From contig CACJOY010000004.1 in assembly GCA_902595125.1 (NCBI GenBank), forward strand, positions 1 through 64,000: DNA of 64,000 bases. The letters are read 5' to 3'. Position numbers and translations under genes: made by a program. Below the pieces are notes generated by a model, which worked only from the letters and a program-made list of their open reading frames with translations, was not told the DNA's origin and did no database searches. Positions 16,635 to 25,409 of this stretch are shown piece by piece (within the stretch, counting starts at the first letter, position 1; every line of letters begins with the position of its first letter). Source of the DNA: an uncultured Pelagibacteraceae bacterium. GTDB taxonomy: Bacteria > Pseudomonadota > Alphaproteobacteria > Pelagibacterales > Pelagibacteraceae.

Positions 16635-17804
16635 ATGAATTTTTCAAAAGAAGAATACAAAAGTAGATTAAAAAAAGTTCAAAAAATGATGCAAGATAAG
16701 AATATTGAACTTTTAATATCACATGACACAAATAACATTAACTACCTTACTGGTTATGATGCATGGTCTTTTTATTATGCACAATGTGCAATTGTCCACG
16801 TAAATTCAGAGGAACCATTATGTTTTGTCAGAGCACAAGATGCTGGAGGAGCATACATAACCACATATCTTAAAAAAGAAAATATTATCGTATATGACGA
16901 AAACTATATACACAAATGGCCAAGCCATCCTTATGATTATTTGGTTGAGATTATAAAAAAAAAAAAATGGGACAAATTATGTATTGGAGTTGAAATGGAT
17001 GCTCATTATTTTACAGCATTTTGTCATGAAAAAATTAAAAACGGATTACCAAATTCAAAGATAAAAGATTGTGATCGATTAGTTAATTGGGCACGATTAG
17101 TAAAATCTGAAAAAGAAATTAGCTACATGAAAGCTGCAGCTAAAATTTCTGAAAACGGTATGAAAACTGCCATGCAAGTAATTAATCCTGGAGTAAGACA
17201 GTGTGATGCCGTTGGAGAAATTCAAAAAACATTATTCTATGGAACAGAGGAATATGGCGGTGAATATGCAAGTATAACAACTTTATTACCAACAGGAAAA
17301 GGAACTTCAGCGTCTCACTTAACAGCAACACAAGATAAATTTGTTGAGGGGGAGGCAACTATAATTGAGTTATCAGGCGTTTATAAAAGATATCACTCAC
17401 CAATGGCCAGAACTGTATTACTTGGCAAACGAGATCAAGTAAAAATTGACACAATGAAAAAAACGATAGAGGCATTAAATGCTGGGATTGATGCAACTAA
17501 ACCCGGGAATACTGCTGATGAAGTTGCTCAAGCTTTTTGGAAAATTTTAGATAAATATGGAATAGAAAAAAAATCTAGAACTGGATATTCGATTGGTATT
17601 GGATACCCACCTGATTGGGGTGAACACACATTAAATATTTATAAGGGTGATATGACTGTATTAGAGCCTAATGTTTGCTTTCATATGATAGCCGTTATGC
17701 AATTTGGGGACTGGGGAGTAGAAGCATCTGAAGCAGTAAGAGTGACAGAAAAAGGTTCTGAGCTTTTTTGCAATTTTCCTAAAGAACTTCATATCAAAAG
17801 CTAG
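16635..17804 (+). CDS. doeA: Ectoine hydrolase (M24/creatinase fold)
   Basis: A 389-residue pita-bread-fold protein of the M24 group matching ectoine hydrolase (DoeA/EutD), which opens ectoine to N-acetyl-2,4-diaminobutyrate. Features include the creatinase N-terminal domain (NINYLTGYDAWSFYYAQ), LVNWARLVKSEKEISYMK at the domain junction, GEYASITTLLPTG, and the distinctive IGIGYPPDWGEHTLNI and LEPNVCFHMIAVM. The canonical M24 metal-binding aspartates are not all present (ELSGVYKRYHSPMARTV replaces the usual D-x10-D), as in metal-independent creatinase-like enzymes. Creatinase itself is the main alternative. It follows EutA-like and precedes an ABC transporter; the deacetylase EutE/DoeB is not adjacent. 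Confidence 0.85.
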   Translation: MNFSKEEYKSRLKKVQKMMQDKNIELLISHDTNNINYLTGYDAWSFYYAQCAIVHVNSEEPLCFVRAQDAGGAYITTYLKKENIIVYDENYIHKWPSHPYDYLVEIIKKKKWDKLCIGVEMDAHYFTAFCHEKIKNGLPNSKIKDCDRLVNWARLVKSEKEISYMKAAAKISENGMKTAMQVINPGVRQCDAVGEIQKTLFYGTEEYGGEYASITTLLPTGKGTSASHLTATQDKFVEGEATIIELSGVYKRYHSPMARTVLLGKRDQVKIDTMKKTIEALNAGIDATKPGNTADEVAQAFWKILDKYGIEKKSRTGYSIGIGYPPDWGEHTLNIYKGDMTVLEPNVCFHMIAVMQFGDWGVEASEAVRVTEKGSELFCNFPKELHIKS

Positions 17805-17860
17805 TTATTAGGGGTTGATATTTATACTTACAAATGTTTTAAATTCATAGATTAATTTGA

Positions 17861-18940
17861 ATGAATAAAGAATTCGTAAAATTTGATAAAGTAGATAAAA
17901 GCTATGATGGAAAAGTCTTAGTAGTTAAAGATCTTCAACTGGATATTGAAGAAGGAGAATTCGTTACAATGTTAGGACCATCTGGTTCAGGTAAAACTAC
18001 TTGTTTAATGATGTTAGCAGGCTTTGAAACACCAACTCATGGTGAAATTTATTTAGACGGAAAAGCAATTTCAAGTATTCCGCCACATAAAAGAGGAATA
18101 GGAATGGTATTTCAAAATTATGCATTGTTTCCACATATGACTGTTTATGAAAACTTAGCTTTTCCTTTAAGAGTTAGAAAAATTCCTAAAGATGAAGCAG
18201 ATAAAAAAATTGATAAAGCATTATCAATGGTATCATTGCAAGGATTTGCTCAAAGAATGCCAGGTCAATTATCTGGGGGACAACAACAAAGGGTTGCAGT
18301 AGCAAGATCTTTAGTTTTTGACCCACAACTTGTTTTGATGGATGAACCCCTTGGTGCTTTAGATAAAAATTTAAGAGAAAGTATGCAGTATGAGATTAAA
18401 CATATTCACGAAAGTATAGGAGTAACAGTTGTTTATGTAACTCACGATCAAAGTGAAGCGCTTACAATGTCTAACCGTATTGCTGTGTTCAATGATGGTA
18501 AAGTTCAACAACTATCTAGTCCAGATGAGCTTTATGAAAAGCCAGTTAATTCTTTTGTTGCTGAATTTATAGGAGAAAACAATACTTTTGCGGGAGAAGT
18601 TTTAGATATTTCAGAAGGGAAATGTAAAGTTAAGTTAGCTAATGCAGAAATTATGGCAAATCCAATTTCAGTTAAAGGAAAAGGTGAAAAAACAACTGTT
18701 TCTCTGAGACCCGAAAGAGCATTGATTAATCCTAGTGACAAAATGGATAACATTCACAAAGGAAAAATTGAGGAAGTTATTTATCATGGTGATCACACAA
18801 GAGTTAGAATTAATTTATTAGGAAACTCTGATTTTATTCTTAAAGTACCTAATAGCTCGTCTAATCTTGATATAAAATTAGGAAACGAAATTAAGATTGG
18901 CTGGAATAGTCAAGATGCTAGAGCATTAGACCCAAAATAA
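17861..18940 (+). CDS. ABC transporter ATPase (PotA-like)
   Basis: A 359-residue import ATPase. Walker A is GPSGSGKTT near residue 40, the Q-loop is FQNYALFPHMTV, the signature LSGGQQQR is near 142, and Walker B with D-loop is LMDEPLGALD. The switch His is in VYVTHDQSEAL. The C-terminal TOBE domain spans about 245-355 (VSLRPERALI). This is the spermidine/putrescine and opine-type subfamily. It lies 57 bases after the ectoine hydrolase gene and before the binding protein and two permease genes, so the set forms one importer. Ectoine or another small amino compound is the inferred cargo, not proven. Confidence 0.92.
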   Translation: MNKEFVKFDKVDKSYDGKVLVVKDLQLDIEEGEFVTMLGPSGSGKTTCLMMLAGFETPTHGEIYLDGKAISSIPPHKRGIGMVFQNYALFPHMTVYENLAFPLRVRKIPKDEADKKIDKALSMVSLQGFAQRMPGQLSGGQQQRVAVARSLVFDPQLVLMDEPLGALDKNLRESMQYEIKHIHESIGVTVVYVTHDQSEALTMSNRIAVFNDGKVQQLSSPDELYEKPVNSFVAEFIGENNTFAGEVLDISEGKCKVKLANAEIMANPISVKGKGEKTTVSLRPERALINPSDKMDNIHKGKIEEVIYHGDHTRVRINLLGNSDFILKVPNSSSNLDIKLGNEIKIGWNSQDARALDPK

Positions 18941-18973
18941 ACACCATTTACATCCTGTATAACTCACAAAAAG

Positions 18974-19007
18974 GGCTGTTGACTCTCATTATCGATCTTG
19001 CTGTAAT
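18974..19007 (+). promoter_or_regulatory. Promoter of the PotD-like binding protein gene
   Basis: TTGACT at 18979-18984, a 17-base spacer and TGTAAT at 19002-19007 make a near-consensus sigma-70 promoter 35 bases before the true start codon. The 19 bases 18974-18992 match 17 of 19 positions with the region upstream of tmoX. The promoter falls inside the ORF-track extension of the binding protein, which argues against that longer start. Confidence 0.8.
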
Positions 19008-19041
19008 TGGTTTTTATAAAAAACGTTTAAACGGAGGAAAA

Positions 19042-20163
19042 ATGAAAACAATTAGTAAATTATTACTAGCCATTTCTTTTGCTATCTCTGTAACTACTTC
19101 AGCATTTGCAGTAACTGCAGTGTCTTGGGGTGGAGCTTACACAGAGTCTCAAAAGTTAGGTTATGGTGATCCTACTGGTAAAGCCCTTGGTATAACAATC
19201 AATTGGGTTGATTATTCAGGTGGATTATCTGAGATCAAAGCGCAAAAAGAAGCTGGCAAAATTACGTGGGATATAATCGACGTATTTGCAATGGACACTA
19301 TCACAGGATGTGACGAAGGATTATTTGTTGAGTTTGATTTCGACAAAGACTTTCCACCCGCACCAGATGGAACTCCAGCAAGTAAAGATTTCTTTACTGC
19401 TATGCCAAGTAAATGTGCTGTAGGAAATATTCTATATTCTTGGAACTATGCTTATAACTCAGAAAATGTTAAAGGCACTCCAAAGACTATCAAAGATTTC
19501 TTTAACACAAAAAAATTTCCTGGCAAAAGAGCTATCTACAATAGCGCTCTAACAAATTTAGAGATCGCTTTAGCTGCAGATGGTATCAAACCTGGAAAAG
19601 GTGGAGCAAAAATCTACAAAGCTTTAAACACAGAAAAAGGTGTTGATAGAGCTATGAATAAGATCAAAGAATTATGTACAGATCCAAAAGGTGGATGTGT
19701 ATTTTGGTCTGCAGGTGCTCAACCACCAGAATTATTAATGAGCGGTGAAGTTGTTATGGCAACTGGTTGGAATGGTAGATTCTTTAACGCTATCGTTGGA
19801 GAAGGTGCACCACTAGTTCAAGTATGGGATGGACAAGGTCTTGACTACGAATACTTCGTACAAGTTAAGGGTGGACCAAACGATGCTAATGGTATGGCTA
19901 AAAAAGCTTTAGCTATGATGACTAGCACAGAAATGTTAGCAGGAAGTGCGAAATATATCGCATACGCTCCTTGGAGAAAATCTTCTATAGCTATTATGGA
20001 AGCAGGAGAGCCGTGGTATAAAGATGGTAAGACTAATATGGTACCACAAATGCCAACTGCACCAGCTAATACTAAAAATTACTTCTTAGTAGATCCACTT
20101 TACTGGGCTGACAACGGTACAGAGCTTGGTGAAAAATGGGAAGCTATGAAAGCTGGTCTATAA
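19042..20163 (+). CDS. ABC transporter substrate-binding protein (PotD-like)
   Basis: A 373-residue periplasmic binding protein for the adjoining importer. I start it at 19042, not at the ORF-track TTG at 18979. ATG there follows a strong GGAGG, opens a normal signal peptide (MKTISKLLLAISFAISVTTS, then AFA) and leaves the promoter non-coding. The mature part begins VTAVSWGGAYTESQK, typical of SBP_bac_8 polyamine-type proteins. Four cysteines (GCDEG, KCAVG, LCTDPKGGC) may form disulfides. Codons here are less A/T-ended than in neighbours (many ATC, TTC), which suggests high expression. The gene is followed by a strong terminator. Ligand unknown; ectoine-like compounds fit the neighbours. Confidence 0.92.
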   Translation: MKTISKLLLAISFAISVTTSAFAVTAVSWGGAYTESQKLGYGDPTGKALGITINWVDYSGGLSEIKAQKEAGKITWDIIDVFAMDTITGCDEGLFVEFDFDKDFPPAPDGTPASKDFFTAMPSKCAVGNILYSWNYAYNSENVKGTPKTIKDFFNTKKFPGKRAIYNSALTNLEIALAADGIKPGKGGAKIYKALNTEKGVDRAMNKIKELCTDPKGGCVFWSAGAQPPELLMSGEVVMATGWNGRFFNAIVGEGAPLVQVWDGQGLDYEYFVQVKGGPNDANGMAKKALAMMTSTEMLAGSAKYIAYAPWRKSSIAIMEAGEPWYKDGKTNMVPQMPTAPANTKNYFLVDPLYWADNGTELGEKWEAMKAGL

Positions 20164-20202
20164 TTTAAGTTTTATTAAACTTAATTATATATTATAATTT
20201 AA

Positions 20203-20230
20203 GGGCGGTTATCTGATAACCGCCCTTTTT
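20203..20230 (+). terminator. Intrinsic terminator between binding protein and permease genes
   Basis: A perfect inverted repeat GGGCGGTTATC / GATAACCGCCC (20203-20213 and 20215-20225) is followed by five T residues. It lies 39 bases after the binding protein stop and 9 bases before the permease gene. It should end most transcripts after the binding protein, with partial read-through to the permeases. Confidence 0.9.
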
Positions 20231-20234
20231 ATTT

Positions 20235-21488
20235 ATGAGCTCAGAAACAAAACAAATTTTAACAACAGATGGAATTCCTTTAGAGGTAAGTCTTAAAAAA
20301 GCTGAAAGAAGAAATAAGATTAAAGCATTCTTGCTAGTAGCTCCTTTACTATTATTTATAATTATCACTTATGTTCTTCCTATTGGAGACATGCTCATGA
20401 GAAGTGTGGATGATAAAATGGTTACTCAAATGCTTCCCAAAACTTTTAAAGCTATGGAAAAATGGGATGGGAAAGAGTTACCAGAGGAAGAAGTTTTTGC
20501 TGCTTTTCATTCAGATTTCATAAAGCTAGTAGAGGAAAAACGTGAGGGAAAATTATCTACACAACTAAATTATACCAAAAACGGATTTAAAAGTATTATT
20601 AAAAAATTAAGAAGAAAATCAAAATCCTTTGAAGATGGAAATTATAAAGAACAAATAATGGCAGTCCACAAAAGATGGGCTAATGTTGAATATTGGCAAG
20701 CGATTAAAAGAAGAGCTCCAGCATATACTGGCCAGAAATATCTAAAGGGTATGGATATGTTCAAAAATGAAAGTGGAGAAATAGTTAGTGTTTCAGAAGA
20801 TAGAAGGATTCATAGAGTTCTATGGTTGAGAACTTTAGAAATTGCATTCTTTGTAACAGTGTTTTGTTTTTTAATGGCATATCCAATAGCTCATTTGTTG
20901 GCAACTTTACCTATGAAGTATAGCAACCTACTAATGATCTGTGTTCTTCTTCCATTTTGGACATCATTACTTGTAAGAACAGCTAGTTGGATGATTTTGT
21001 TGCAACAACAGGGTTTGGTTAATGATTTCTTTGTTGGGATAGGATTAGTAGCTGATGATAATAGGCCTGAAATGATGTTTAATAAGACAGGTAGCTATGT
21101 TGCAATGACGCAAATCCTATTACCTTTTATGGTTTTGCCGCTTTATAGTGTGATGAAAACAATTTCTCCAAGCTTGATGAGAGCTGGAAAGTCTTTGGGC
21201 GGAACCCCTTTTGTGGCTTTTTGGAAAGTTTATTTTCCATTAACTATCCCAGGTATTGGAGCTGGTTGTTTATTAGTTTTTATACTAGCTATAGGTTATT
21301 ATATAACTCCAGCATTAGTTGGAGGAGCCTCTGGTACATTGATTAGTAACCAAATTGCTTTTCATATGAAGAGTACGCTTGATTGGAGTTTTGCATCAGC
21401 AATGGGCTTAATGTTATTGACTGGAGTTTTAGCAATTTACTGGGTGTATAATAAATTAGTTGGAATAGATAACATTAAATTAGGATAA
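20235..21488 (+). CDS. ABC transporter permease (PotB-like) with large periplasmic insert
   Basis: A 417-residue inner-membrane permease. Helix 1 is at about 31-53 (AFLLVAPLLLFIIITYVLPIG) and the remaining helices run from about 197 to the end. The EAA loop appears as MRAGKSLGGTPFVAFWKVYFPLTIPG around 313-338, where it meets the ATPase. Between helix 1 and helix 2 lies about 140 residues of charged, Lys/Glu-rich sequence, much longer than in PotB; it should face the periplasm. The start follows the terminator by only a few bases. It pairs with the PotC-like permease four bases downstream. Confidence 0.9.
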   Translation: MSSETKQILTTDGIPLEVSLKKAERRNKIKAFLLVAPLLLFIIITYVLPIGDMLMRSVDDKMVTQMLPKTFKAMEKWDGKELPEEEVFAAFHSDFIKLVEEKREGKLSTQLNYTKNGFKSIIKKLRRKSKSFEDGNYKEQIMAVHKRWANVEYWQAIKRRAPAYTGQKYLKGMDMFKNESGEIVSVSEDRRIHRVLWLRTLEIAFFVTVFCFLMAYPIAHLLATLPMKYSNLLMICVLLPFWTSLLVRTASWMILLQQQGLVNDFFVGIGLVADDNRPEMMFNKTGSYVAMTQILLPFMVLPLYSVMKTISPSLMRAGKSLGGTPFVAFWKVYFPLTIPGIGAGCLLVFILAIGYYITPALVGGASGTLISNQIAFHMKSTLDWSFASAMGLMLLTGVLAIYWVYNKLVGIDNIKLG

Positions 21489-21492
21489 AAAG

Positions 21493-22347
21493 ATGGCTTT
21501 ACCAAAATATACAGAACCACATTATAGAATTTGGCATTATATTTATTTGACTATTTGTGCGGCAGTTTTCTTTTTTCTTATAGCTCCATTATTCGTAATT
21601 TTTCCATTATCTTTTAACGCTGAAGAATTTTTAGTTTTTTCTGATGGAATGAAAAGTCTAGATCCTGATGCGTTTTCATTAAGATGGTATAAGGACATGA
21701 TTTATGGAACCAAAAATCCTTGGGGTTTAGCTACAAAAAATAGTTTTATTATTGCTATCTTTGCAACGATTGGCTCAGTCATTTTGGGAACAGTTGCTGC
21801 GTTAGGTTTAAGCAGCAGACATATGCCTTACAAAGGTTTAATCATGGCAGTTTTAATATCCCCAATGATTGTACCATTAATTATTTCTGGAGTAGCAATA
21901 TTTTTTTTTATGGCTAAAGCTGGTTTGGCAGCAACTCATTTAGGAATTATTCTTGCACATATTATTTTAGGCACACCATTTGTAGTTATAACAGTTACTG
22001 CTACTTTATCAGGGTTTGATCATAGTGTTACGAGAGCTGCAGCAAGTCTTGGTAGTAATCCAGTTAATACTTTTATGAAAATTACTCTACCACTAATTTT
22101 ACCAGGTGTTATCTCGGGTGGACTATTTGCTTTTGTAACTTCATTTGATGAAGTCGTAGTAGTCTTATTCTTAGCTGGATTAGAAAACACAACTATACCA
22201 ATTCAAATGTGGACAGGTTTAAGAGAACAGTTAAGTCCAACTATTCTTGCTGTTGCAACTTGTCTAATCATTTTATCAACATTAATATTAGTTACTGCTG
22301 AACTCTTAAGAAGAAGGTCTGAGAGACTCAGAGGTATAAATCAATAG
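21493..22347 (+). CDS. ABC transporter permease (PotC-like)
   Basis: A 284-residue permease with six predicted helices, the second membrane subunit of this importer. The EAA loop reads TRAAASLGSNPVNTFMKITLPLILPG at about 179-204. Helix 1 is around 18-37 (TICAAVFFFLIAPLFVIFPL). Length is normal for PotC-type proteins. It is four bases from the PotB-like gene and 13 bases from the FadN-like gene, so the importer and the following enzymes are probably on one transcript. That links the transported compound to acyl-CoA-like or dioxygenase chemistry. Confidence 0.92.
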   Translation: MALPKYTEPHYRIWHYIYLTICAAVFFFLIAPLFVIFPLSFNAEEFLVFSDGMKSLDPDAFSLRWYKDMIYGTKNPWGLATKNSFIIAIFATIGSVILGTVAALGLSSRHMPYKGLIMAVLISPMIVPLIISGVAIFFFMAKAGLAATHLGIILAHIILGTPFVVITVTATLSGFDHSVTRAAASLGSNPVNTFMKITLPLILPGVISGGLFAFVTSFDEVVVVLFLAGLENTTIPIQMWTGLREQLSPTILAVATCLIILSTLILVTAELLRRRSERLRGINQ

Positions 22348-22360
22348 TAAATATCATTTT

Positions 22361-24583
22361 ATGAAGATCAAGAATGTAGTAGTGATTGGTTCAGGAACAA
22401 TGGGAAGTGGGATAGCTGCTCATTTATGTAATGCAAGCGTGCCAGTGACCTTACTAGATTTAAAAACAGAAATTAGCGAAAAAGCTAGAGATAGAATTTA
22501 TAAATCAAGACCACCTTTGTTAATCGATAAATCCAAAATCAATAACATTAAAGTTGGAAATATAAATGACGATTTTAATGTAGTTGAGGATGCTGATTGG
22601 ATTGTTGAGGCAGTTGTAGAAAGAATCGATATTAAACATCAAATTTATGAAAAAATTTTTAAATCAAGAAAAGATGGAGCAATTGTTTCTTCAAACACAT
22701 CATCTATTCCAATCAAAGTTTTATCAGAAAATTTAACTGATAAAGAAAAAAAAGATTTTTGCATTACACACTTTTTTAATCCTGTTAGATATATGGGTCT
22801 TTTAGAAATAGTTAAAAATGAAAATAATGATCTAAACAAAATTAATCAATTAAAAGAATTTTGTGAAGTAGAATTGGGTAAAGGGGCAATCATATGTAAC
22901 GATACCCCGGGGTTTTTAGGGAATAGAGTAGGTGTATACGCTATGCAAATAGCAATGACTGAAGCTTTTAAAATGAAACTTTCAGTCGAAGAAGCTGATG
23001 CGATCTTCGGAAGACCAATGGGAATTCCAAAAACTGGTGTATTTGGTCTTTATGACTTGATTGGTATTGATTTAATGGCTGACGTTCTAAAAAGTTTTAT
23101 AAAGGAATTACCAGAAACAGATGAATTTCATGAAGTAGCTAAAGAAATTCCTTTAGTAAAAAAATTAATTGAGTCAGGTTATACTGGAAGAAAAGGCAAG
23201 GGTGGTTTTTATAGAATAAACAAAACAGGAGCCACAAAAATTATGGAGGCAATCAATCTTGAAACCGGCGATTATTTTACGAGTAAAAAGATTGACGTAA
23301 AATCAGACAAAGTAGATCTTAGAGGATTAATTGATAGAAAAGACAAATATGGAGAATATGCATGGTCAGTAATATCTAAAATAATTAAATATGCATCTTC
23401 ATTAGTCCCAGGAATTACAAAAGAATTTAATGACATTGATGAGGCGATGAGACTTGGTTTTAATTGGGCCAAAGGTCCTTTTGAAATGCTTGAGGAAATA
23501 GGGGTTAAAACCTTTTTTGATAAAGTTGATGAGTTTAAGGGAAATAACTTTTTAGAAAGTTTATCGAAAACAAAAAACGAGGATTTTTATGGTGAAAGAC
23601 AAAAATATACAAATATAGAAACTTTAGGAAAAGTTAAAAAAACAGCATCAAGTTTAGATGGAAATGATTCTGCTAAAATTTACAGGTTCAATGATTATAA
23701 TATTGTTGAGTTCACTACTAAAGCTAACGCTTTAGATTATGACTCTATGGATGCTCTTAAAAAAGCTACAGATAAACCTTTAGTAATAATAAATGAAAGT
23801 ATGCAGTTTTCAGCAGGAGTGAACTTAACTTATACAATGCAGTTTGCAGACAAAAAAGATTTTAAATCAATTGAAAAATTTATAAAATATTTTCAAGAAA
23901 CATGTAAACATTTAAAATATTCAAAGTATCCAGTGATTTCGGCTCCTTCAGGACTGACATTAGGTGGTGGTTTTGAAGTAATGGTGCAAAGTAATTTTGT
24001 TGCCTCTCATACAAATATAGTTGTGGGATTAGTTGAAACTATTGTTGGTTTAATTCCAGCAGGTGGTGGGTGTAAAGAGATGTTAGCGAGGTGGCTTGAT
24101 ACAGACGAAGCAAAAGCAGATCCAAATTATGCTCCTCTAAAAGTTTTTGATATTATTGGATATGGAAAGACAGCCACATCTCCTGTTGAGGCAGAACCAA
24201 TGAAATATCTAAGACCAAGTGATAAAAAAATAATGAATAGAAATAGTTTATTGGAAATTTCAAAAAAAATTTTAATGGAAAATAAAGACTTTAAAGCCCC
24301 TGAAGAACCAAAATTTAACCTTCCTGGAAAAGCAGTAAGGGGAGAGATGTATCAAATATTAGATAAACTTTATAATGATAAAATAATATTAGAACATGGT
24401 GTTGAGGTAGCTAAGGAGCTAGCACATGTTTTGAGTGGAGGGGATACCACAATCGATAAAACTTTATCGGAGGATGATTTATTTAAATTAGAATTAGATG
24501 CCTTTATGAGATTAATAGAAACTCAAAAAACTCAAGATAGAATTAAACATACATTGAGTACCGGGAAACCACTAGTAAATTAA
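22361..24583 (+). CDS. 3-hydroxyacyl-CoA dehydrogenase / enoyl-CoA hydratase fusion (FadN-like)
   Basis: A 740-residue bifunctional beta-oxidation protein with dehydrogenase first and crotonase last, the order of Bacillus FadN rather than FadB. The NAD-binding motif is VIGSGTMGSGIAAHL at 8-22. THFFNPVRYMGLLEIV and NDTPGFLGNRVG mark the HADH domain, and a second HADH C-terminal segment covers about 330-400 (MRLGFNWAKGPFEMLE). The crotonase part has MQFSAGVNLTYT and the hallmark VETIVGLIPAGGGCKEML near 560. No thiolase or acyl-CoA dehydrogenase is close, so it may process a CoA-activated intermediate of the imported compound. The PhyH gene follows with one base between. Confidence 0.88.
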   Translation: MKIKNVVVIGSGTMGSGIAAHLCNASVPVTLLDLKTEISEKARDRIYKSRPPLLIDKSKINNIKVGNINDDFNVVEDADWIVEAVVERIDIKHQIYEKIFKSRKDGAIVSSNTSSIPIKVLSENLTDKEKKDFCITHFFNPVRYMGLLEIVKNENNDLNKINQLKEFCEVELGKGAIICNDTPGFLGNRVGVYAMQIAMTEAFKMKLSVEEADAIFGRPMGIPKTGVFGLYDLIGIDLMADVLKSFIKELPETDEFHEVAKEIPLVKKLIESGYTGRKGKGGFYRINKTGATKIMEAINLETGDYFTSKKIDVKSDKVDLRGLIDRKDKYGEYAWSVISKIIKYASSLVPGITKEFNDIDEAMRLGFNWAKGPFEMLEEIGVKTFFDKVDEFKGNNFLESLSKTKNEDFYGERQKYTNIETLGKVKKTASSLDGNDSAKIYRFNDYNIVEFTTKANALDYDSMDALKKATDKPLVIINESMQFSAGVNLTYTMQFADKKDFKSIEKFIKYFQETCKHLKYSKYPVISAPSGLTLGGGFEVMVQSNFVASHTNIVVGLVETIVGLIPAGGGCKEMLARWLDTDEAKADPNYAPLKVFDIIGYGKTATSPVEAEPMKYLRPSDKKIMNRNSLLEISKKILMENKDFKAPEEPKFNLPGKAVRGEMYQILDKLYNDKIILEHGVEVAKELAHVLSGGDTTIDKTLSEDDLFKLELDAFMRLIETQKTQDRIKHTLSTGKPLVN

Positions 24584-24584
24584 G

Positions 24585-25409
24585 ATGTCACAACTTACTG
24601 CCGATGAGATTAAACAATACGATAAAGATGGTTATATTGCTCCAATAAATGTGCTTACAAAAGAAGAAGCAATTCAAGTAAGAAAAGAAATTGAATTAAT
24701 TGAAAAAGAAATGCCTGATGAAATAGATAATTCAGGTAGATATAATGTTCACTTGATTTCTCCAAAATTAGACAAGATAGTCCATAATTCAAATATTTTA
24801 GATTCAGTTGAAAGTATAATTGGTAAAAATATTTTAGTTTGTAGTACTACTTTATTTATTAAAAATGCTTATCAAAAAGGGTTTGTTAGTTACCATCAAG
24901 ATGCAAAATATATTGGATTGGAACCACATAATTGGGTTACAGCTTGGATAGCAATTACAGATTCTAATGAAATAAATGGCTGCATGAGAATGTGGCCCGG
25001 ATCTCATAAGCACCTTAAAAAACATAATCAGAAATTTAATGAGGGAAATTTATTAACAAGAGGCCAAACAATAGAAAATGTTCCTGAAGACCAAATTAAA
25101 CTAATTGAATTAAAAGCAGGACAAATGTCACTTCATCACCCAAGAATAGTTCATGGATCTGGTGTCAACAAAAGTGATGATAGGAGAATAGGTTTTGTTA
25201 TACAGAGTTATATTGGAACTAATGTTAAACAAGTTCTTGGAAAAAATGGTGTCCAGATAGCAAGAGGTTTTGATGAATTCAAATATCACGAAGTAATCAA
25301 TAGAACTAAATTTTTGATGAGTGAGGAAGGAATGTTACTAAGAAAAAGAGAAAACGATAACTTAAAAAAAATTTTTTATAATGGCTCAAATAAAATTGGA
25401 AAATTTTAG
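24585..25409 (+). CDS. Phytanoyl-CoA dioxygenase (PhyH) family protein
   Basis: A 274-residue Fe(II)/2-oxoglutarate dioxygenase. Iron ligands are His104 and Asp106 in SYHQDAKY, with the distal His in HPRIVHGSG and a 2-oxoglutarate-binding Arg in RRIGFVIQSY. NGCMRMWPGSHK is the usual PhyH motif. The FHSDFETW-type signature of ectoine hydroxylase is absent, so this is not EctD. It follows the FadN-like gene directly, and the pair could hydroxylate and then beta-oxidise one substrate. The 3' end overlaps the convergent cyclophilin gene by four bases. Substrate unknown. Confidence 0.85.
   Translation: MSQLTADEIKQYDKDGYIAPINVLTKEEAIQVRKEIELIEKEMPDEIDNSGRYNVHLISPKLDKIVHNSNILDSVESIIGKNILVCSTTLFIKNAYQKGFVSYHQDAKYIGLEPHNWVTAWIAITDSNEINGCMRMWPGSHKHLKKHNQKFNEGNLLTRGQTIENVPEDQIKLIELKAGQMSLHHPRIVHGSGVNKSDDRRIGFVIQSYIGTNVKQVLGKNGVQIARGFDEFKYHEVINRTKFLMSEEGMLLRKRENDNLKKIFYNGSNKIGKF

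Noticed and set aside
18979-19041. ORF-track N-terminal extension (21 residues) of the PotD-like binding protein
   Set aside because: The extension starts at a TTG that is itself the -35 box of a near-consensus promoter. A strong GGAGG precedes the ATG at 19042, which opens a normal signal peptide.
24585-25409. Ectoine hydroxylase (EctD) for the PhyH protein
   Set aside because: The EctD signature motif is absent and the HxD context (SYHQDAKY) is that of general PhyH proteins, despite ectoine-type genes upstream.
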